Shown here in pieces: positions 61,285 through 64,000 of a DNA stretch of 64,000 bases. The stretch spans positions 97,069-161,068 of the forward strand of contig CANQJS010000004.1 in the NCBI GenBank assembly GCA_947624285.1, in the 5' to 3' direction. The notes under the pieces were generated by a model. It was not told where the DNA came from. It did no database searches and saw only the letters and a list, made by a program, of their open reading frames with translations. Positions within the stretch are counted from its first letter, which is position 1; each line of letters opens with the position of its first letter. The position numbers and the translations under genes are program-made. The stretch is from an uncultured Clostridia bacterium (GTDB taxonomy: Bacteria; Bacillota; Clostridia; Oscillospirales; Acutalibacteraceae).

Positions 61285-61390
61285 CATTTTATGGCAAGAA
61301 ATGATCGTGAAAGCCAAAGAATAATATTGATTCTACGGGCTTTGAAAGCCGAAGAATAGCCGATATTTTTCTTTATCGGAGATAAAATAA

Positions 61391-61425
61391 AGGGGCTGCC
61401 TCATTTTGAGGCTGCCCCTTTAATT
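61391..61425. terminator. Bidirectional terminator between peptidase and LRR genes
   Basis: GGGGC-GCCTC/GAGGC-GCCCC stem with one mismatch; flanked by T-rich sequence on the right and A-rich on the left. Confidence 0.8.
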
Positions 61426-61430
61426 TTTCA

Positions 61431-63614
61431 TCACATTTTCTTTTTTCTGATTATTAAGAACGCTGCCGCCGCCGTCATTGTGGCAAAAGCGAAAATCGCG
61501 CTTGCGTTTGAGCCGGTGTTCGGCGATGTCGCGTCGCCGCTGCCCGTTCCGTTCGCAGAGCTCATGCCGCCCTCCGCCGGTTTTTCCGAATCCGTGGGAG
61601 TATTCGGCGAAGTGCTTTCGTGATTTGAAGGCTTTTCGGTATCAGCCGGTTTTTCCGAATCGGCGGGAGTTTCCGGCGTTTTATCTTCTATTGTGAGTAT
61701 CGACTTTACCGAGCCGGATACAAAATTCATCGTCACCTCGTGTTTTCCTGCCGATAAAGAGTTAAGATATGCCGGTTTAAAGGTGAGTATCGTTGAGCCC
61801 TCGGTGAGTGTATAGTTATCGGAGCTTACCTCTGCTCCATCCATCAGCACTCCGCTGAATTGATCGATAGGATAGCCGCAATGAATCGACGCGCCCTTTT
61901 CAGAGCCGATAACATATGTGTCATCTGTGCCCTCGCTGATTATCCCCTGCTCACCGCTGTTATCAAGAACAACAAATTCATAGCCGTTTTCTTCGGCATA
62001 GGTTTGAGCATACGAATTTTCATAACCGTAAATCGTTTCAAAGGCATCGCCAGCAAATGCCCCATAGCCTATGCTCGTTACACTTTCGGGTATTGTTATG
62101 CTTGTTAAGCCGCAATACCAAAATGCCCGTTCGCCTATGCTTGTTACACCGTCAGGTATTTTTATGCTTGTTAAGCTGTTGCAGCCCCAAAATGCATATA
62201 CGCCTATGCTTGTTACACTGTTTGGTATCGTTACGCTTGTTAAACTGGTACACCATTCAAATGCACCATCTTCTATGCTTGTTACACTGTCCGGTATGCT
62301 GTAAGATGTTCTTTCATTACCGGCGGGATATTGAATAAGTTCGGTCTTATCTTTGTTAAACAGAACTCCGTCCTGCGATGAATAATTTTTATTATTTTCA
62401 TCAACTGTTATGCTTGTTAAGCCGTCGAATTTTGCAAATGCCGAATCGCCTATGCTTGTTACACTGTCCGGTATTGTTATGCTTGTTGAGCTGCCATTCT
62501 CAGAAAATGCCCCAGCGGCTATAGTTACCGTTCCTTCATGTATTGAATATACATCAGGAACTTCGTAACTTGCTTGAATAAGATGATTTCCTATATAAAG
62601 CACTCCGTTTTCCCAATTTGCGTCATCATTATAGTATCCTGTTTCCCAAAATGCAGAGGCGCCTATGCTTGTCACGCTGTCCGGTATAGTTATGCTTGTT
62701 AAACTTCCACAGCTCTTGAATGCCCAATCGCCTATGCTTGTTACGCCGTTTCCAAGATCAACATTTATTAAATTATCACAATATGAAAATGCACTATCAC
62801 CTATGCTTGTTACGCTGTTCGGTATCGTTATGCTTGTTAAGTTATCACAATATGAAAATGCACTATCACCTATGCTTGTTACGCTATCGGGTATGGTGTA
62901 AGATGTTCTCTCGTTTCCGGCGGGATATTGAATAAGCTCCGTTTTTTCTTTGTTAAACAAAACTCCGTCCTGCGATGAATAATTTTTATTGTTCTCATCT
63001 ACGATTATGCTTGTTAAGCAGTCGCAAGAATAAAATGCATGTGAACCTATGCTTGTAACACTGTCCGGTATCGTTATGCTTGTTAAGCTGTGGCAAAAAC
63101 TAAACGCCCCTTCGGCAATAGTTACTGTACCATCATGTATTGAATATTTAGCAGGAACATCACCATACTCATAGTTTGCGGCAATAAGATGATTTCCTAT
63201 ATAAAGAACTCCGTTTTCCCAATTTGCGTCATCATCATAGTATCCTGTTAACCAAAATGCACTATCACCTATGCTTGTTACACTGTCCGGTATAGTTACA
63301 CTTGTTAAGCTGTCGCAATATGCAAACGCCTCATCGTCTATGCCTGTTACACTGTTCGGTATAGTTATGCTTGTTAAGTTACTGCAACCTTCAAATGCCT
63401 CATAGCCTATGCTTATTACTGAATAACCGTCAAGCGTTGAGGGGATTTCAAGCGTTTGAGCTTCTCCGTTATAACCCGTAATTTCAACTGCACCGTCATA
63501 AAGTATCTCATACTCGAAATCACCGCTTTCTTCAGCAAGGGCTTGCAGATGCAGCCCGGCGGTTACGCTTAAAATCATAACAATTGTTAATAATGAACAT
63601 AATAGCTTTTTCAT
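61431..63614 (-). CDS. BspA-like leucine-rich-repeat surface protein with SPNTG signal
   Basis: A 727-residue secreted protein. Signal peptide ends near QALAEESG. Residues about 60-530 are LRR_5 repeats of the form [18 protein letters not shown]. An insert of about 130 residues, starting [15 protein letters not shown] and including [16 protein letters not shown], occurs twice (from about 130 and 330), showing a 200-residue internal duplication. An Ig-like domain similar to that of the giant protein follows (about 545-635), then a Pro/Ser linker, SPNTG, a membrane helix and RKKKM. Likely sortase-anchored and involved in host or substrate contact, as for other BspA-like proteins. Confidence 0.9.
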   Translation of the reverse strand: MKKLLCSLLTIVMILSVTAGLHLQALAEESGDFEYEILYDGAVEITGYNGEAQTLEIPSTLDGYSVISIGYEAFEGCSNLTSITIPNSVTGIDDEAFAYCDSLTSVTIPDSVTSIGDSAFWLTGYYDDDANWENGVLYIGNHLIAANYEYGDVPAKYSIHDGTVTIAEGAFSFCHSLTSITIPDSVTSIGSHAFYSCDCLTSIIVDENNKNYSSQDGVLFNKEKTELIQYPAGNERTSYTIPDSVTSIGDSAFSYCDNLTSITIPNSVTSIGDSAFSYCDNLINVDLGNGVTSIGDWAFKSCGSLTSITIPDSVTSIGASAFWETGYYNDDANWENGVLYIGNHLIQASYEVPDVYSIHEGTVTIAAGAFSENGSSTSITIPDSVTSIGDSAFAKFDGLTSITVDENNKNYSSQDGVLFNKDKTELIQYPAGNERTSYSIPDSVTSIEDGAFEWCTSLTSVTIPNSVTSIGVYAFWGCNSLTSIKIPDGVTSIGERAFWYCGLTSITIPESVTSIGYGAFAGDAFETIYGYENSYAQTYAEENGYEFVVLDNSGEQGIISEGTDDTYVIGSEKGASIHCGYPIDQFSGVLMDGAEVSSDNYTLTEGSTILTFKPAYLNSLSAGKHEVTMNFVSGSVKSILTIEDKTPETPADSEKPADTEKPSNHESTSPNTPTDSEKPAEGGMSSANGTGSGDATSPNTGSNASAIFAFATMTAAAAFLIIRKKKM

Positions 63615-63645
63615 AATAAACCTCCGAAAATTTATTTGTTAGTAG

Positions 63646-63699
63646 TATTTTATCCTACTTTATCTTACTTGTCAATATTTTTTTATACTTTATGATACT
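63646..63699. promoter_or_regulatory. Divergent promoter region with phased direct repeats
   Basis: Minus-strand promoter of the LRR gene: TTGACA (63670-63675), 17 bases, TAAAAT (63647-63652). Three direct copies of TA(C/T)TTTATNNTACT start at 63646, 63656 and 63686, spaced 10 and 30 bases, that is whole helical turns. They cover both promoter boxes and precede the ribbon-helix-helix gene, suggesting its operator. Confidence 0.6.
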
Positions 63700-63734
63700 A
63701 TTTAATCGAAATTTTGTATAAAGAGGGAGAGCAT

Positions 63735-63905
63735 ATGAAGCCTTTAAAAGAAAAAATAAGCATAACCATAGATGAAGATGTGCTGAAAGAGCTGAAGCTC
63801 CGCGCGGAAAGCGACGACCGTTCGCTTTCGCAATATATAAACATCGTTTTGAAAAAGCACATAAAAGAGGACAAGTCAGGACCTCCGGCTAAGCCGGAGG
63901 CTTGA
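63735..63905 (+). CDS. Ribbon-helix-helix DNA-binding protein (CopG/Arc type)
   Basis: A 56-residue protein. EKISITIDEDVLKELKLRAE gives the beta strand and first helix, and SLSQYINIVLKKHIKE the second helix of an RHH fold. The ATG at 63735 follows GAGGGAG. The last residues (GPPAKPEA) and stop are encoded by a perfect GC-rich hairpin (63882-63900), the first of four at the window edge. RHH proteins bind tandem direct repeats as dimers, which fits the three repeats in the divergent promoter region. Confidence 0.75.
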   Translation: MKPLKEKISITIDEDVLKELKLRAESDDRSLSQYINIVLKKHIKEDKSGPPAKPEA

Positions 63906-64000
63906 GTTGCCCTAGAAGGGCACATTACAGACGAAACCCCTAAAGGGGCACCGAAAGGTTTGCCGACTGCATTTCTTTTTCGGGCTACCCCTCAAGGGGT
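63882..64000. mobile_element. Hairpin array resembling a transposon end, cut by the window edge
   Basis: Four short perfect hairpins in 119 bases: CCTCCGGC-TAA-GCCGGAGG (63882-63900), TGCCCT-AGA-AGGGCA (63908-63922), CCCCT-AAA-GGGG (63937-63948) and ACCCCT-CA-AGGGGT (63987-64000). Subterminal imperfect or perfect hairpins with small loops are typical of IS200/IS605-type elements, whose transposase would lie beyond the right edge. No transposase is visible, so this is inference. Confidence 0.35.

Noticed and set aside
60520..61317. 265-codon frame antisense to the M24 peptidase
   Set aside because: Shadow of a clear metallopeptidase gene with conserved ligands on the other strand.

Overview
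The window looks like chromosome of a spore-forming, gut-type member of the Clostridia, probably Oscillospiraceae/Ruminococcaceae. Evidence for this is the sporulation genes (ypeB, cotJA, cotJB, cotJC), Gram-positive ribosome binding sites, surface proteins with SPxTG-type C-terminal sorting signals, and intracellular glycan-degrading enzymes next to an L-fucose operon. The assignment rests on gene content only. No rRNA or tRNA gene was seen.

Layout. 0-9 kb (minus strand): a partial membrane protein, a GNAT acetyltransferase, a GH13 amylase-like enzyme with glycogen phosphorylase, a polysaccharide flippase, and proB-proA. 9-14 kb: ypeB with a small lipoprotein, then the housekeeping genes aroQ, efp, rpsU (58 aa, GTG start) and dut. 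13.4-19 kb: a Bce-like module (permease, ATPase, histidine kinase, response regulator) and a MazF-type toxin with no visible antitoxin. 19-22 kb: a cotJ operon split by an opposed glycosyltransferase/GtrA pair.

21.9-38 kb is the accessory region. An 85-bp direct repeat that carries the start of the alpha-galactosidase gene brackets an AT-rich 2.4-kb islet, which holds an AraC-kinase fusion gene and two decayed genes. After the alpha-galactosidase, a 20-bp direct repeat brackets a second, 1.1-kb islet. That islet has a well-formed promoter, a structured RNA candidate ending in an intrinsic terminator, and an unknown membrane-anchored protein. Next come an MBL-fold hydrolase, two small unknown genes, and a complete type II-A CRISPR-Cas system: a 44-repeat array, csn2, cas2, cas1 and cas9 on the minus strand, with the tracrRNA on the plus strand. 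The array leader ends in ATTTGAG at the first repeat. The tracrRNA and cas9 promoters appear to share overlapping -10 boxes. Degenerate CRISPR repeats lie outside the array, upstream of two neighbouring genes, and two spacers are copies of one protospacer shifted by a single base.

38-64 kb: an SDR oxidoreductase; an 1865-aa surface protein with 18 cysteine-pair modules; an L-fucose catabolic operon (AraC regulator, fucA, fucU, sugar kinase, fucI); an amidase; dgt; an anchored metallophosphoesterase with a DUF2804 protein; a GH3 beta-glucosidase with reversed domain order; nadE; an M24 peptidase; and a BspA-like LRR surface protein. The LRR protein shares its C-terminal Ig-like domain and sorting-signal type with the giant protein. 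It faces a ribbon-helix-helix gene across phased direct repeats, and a row of hairpins resembling a transposon end closes the window.
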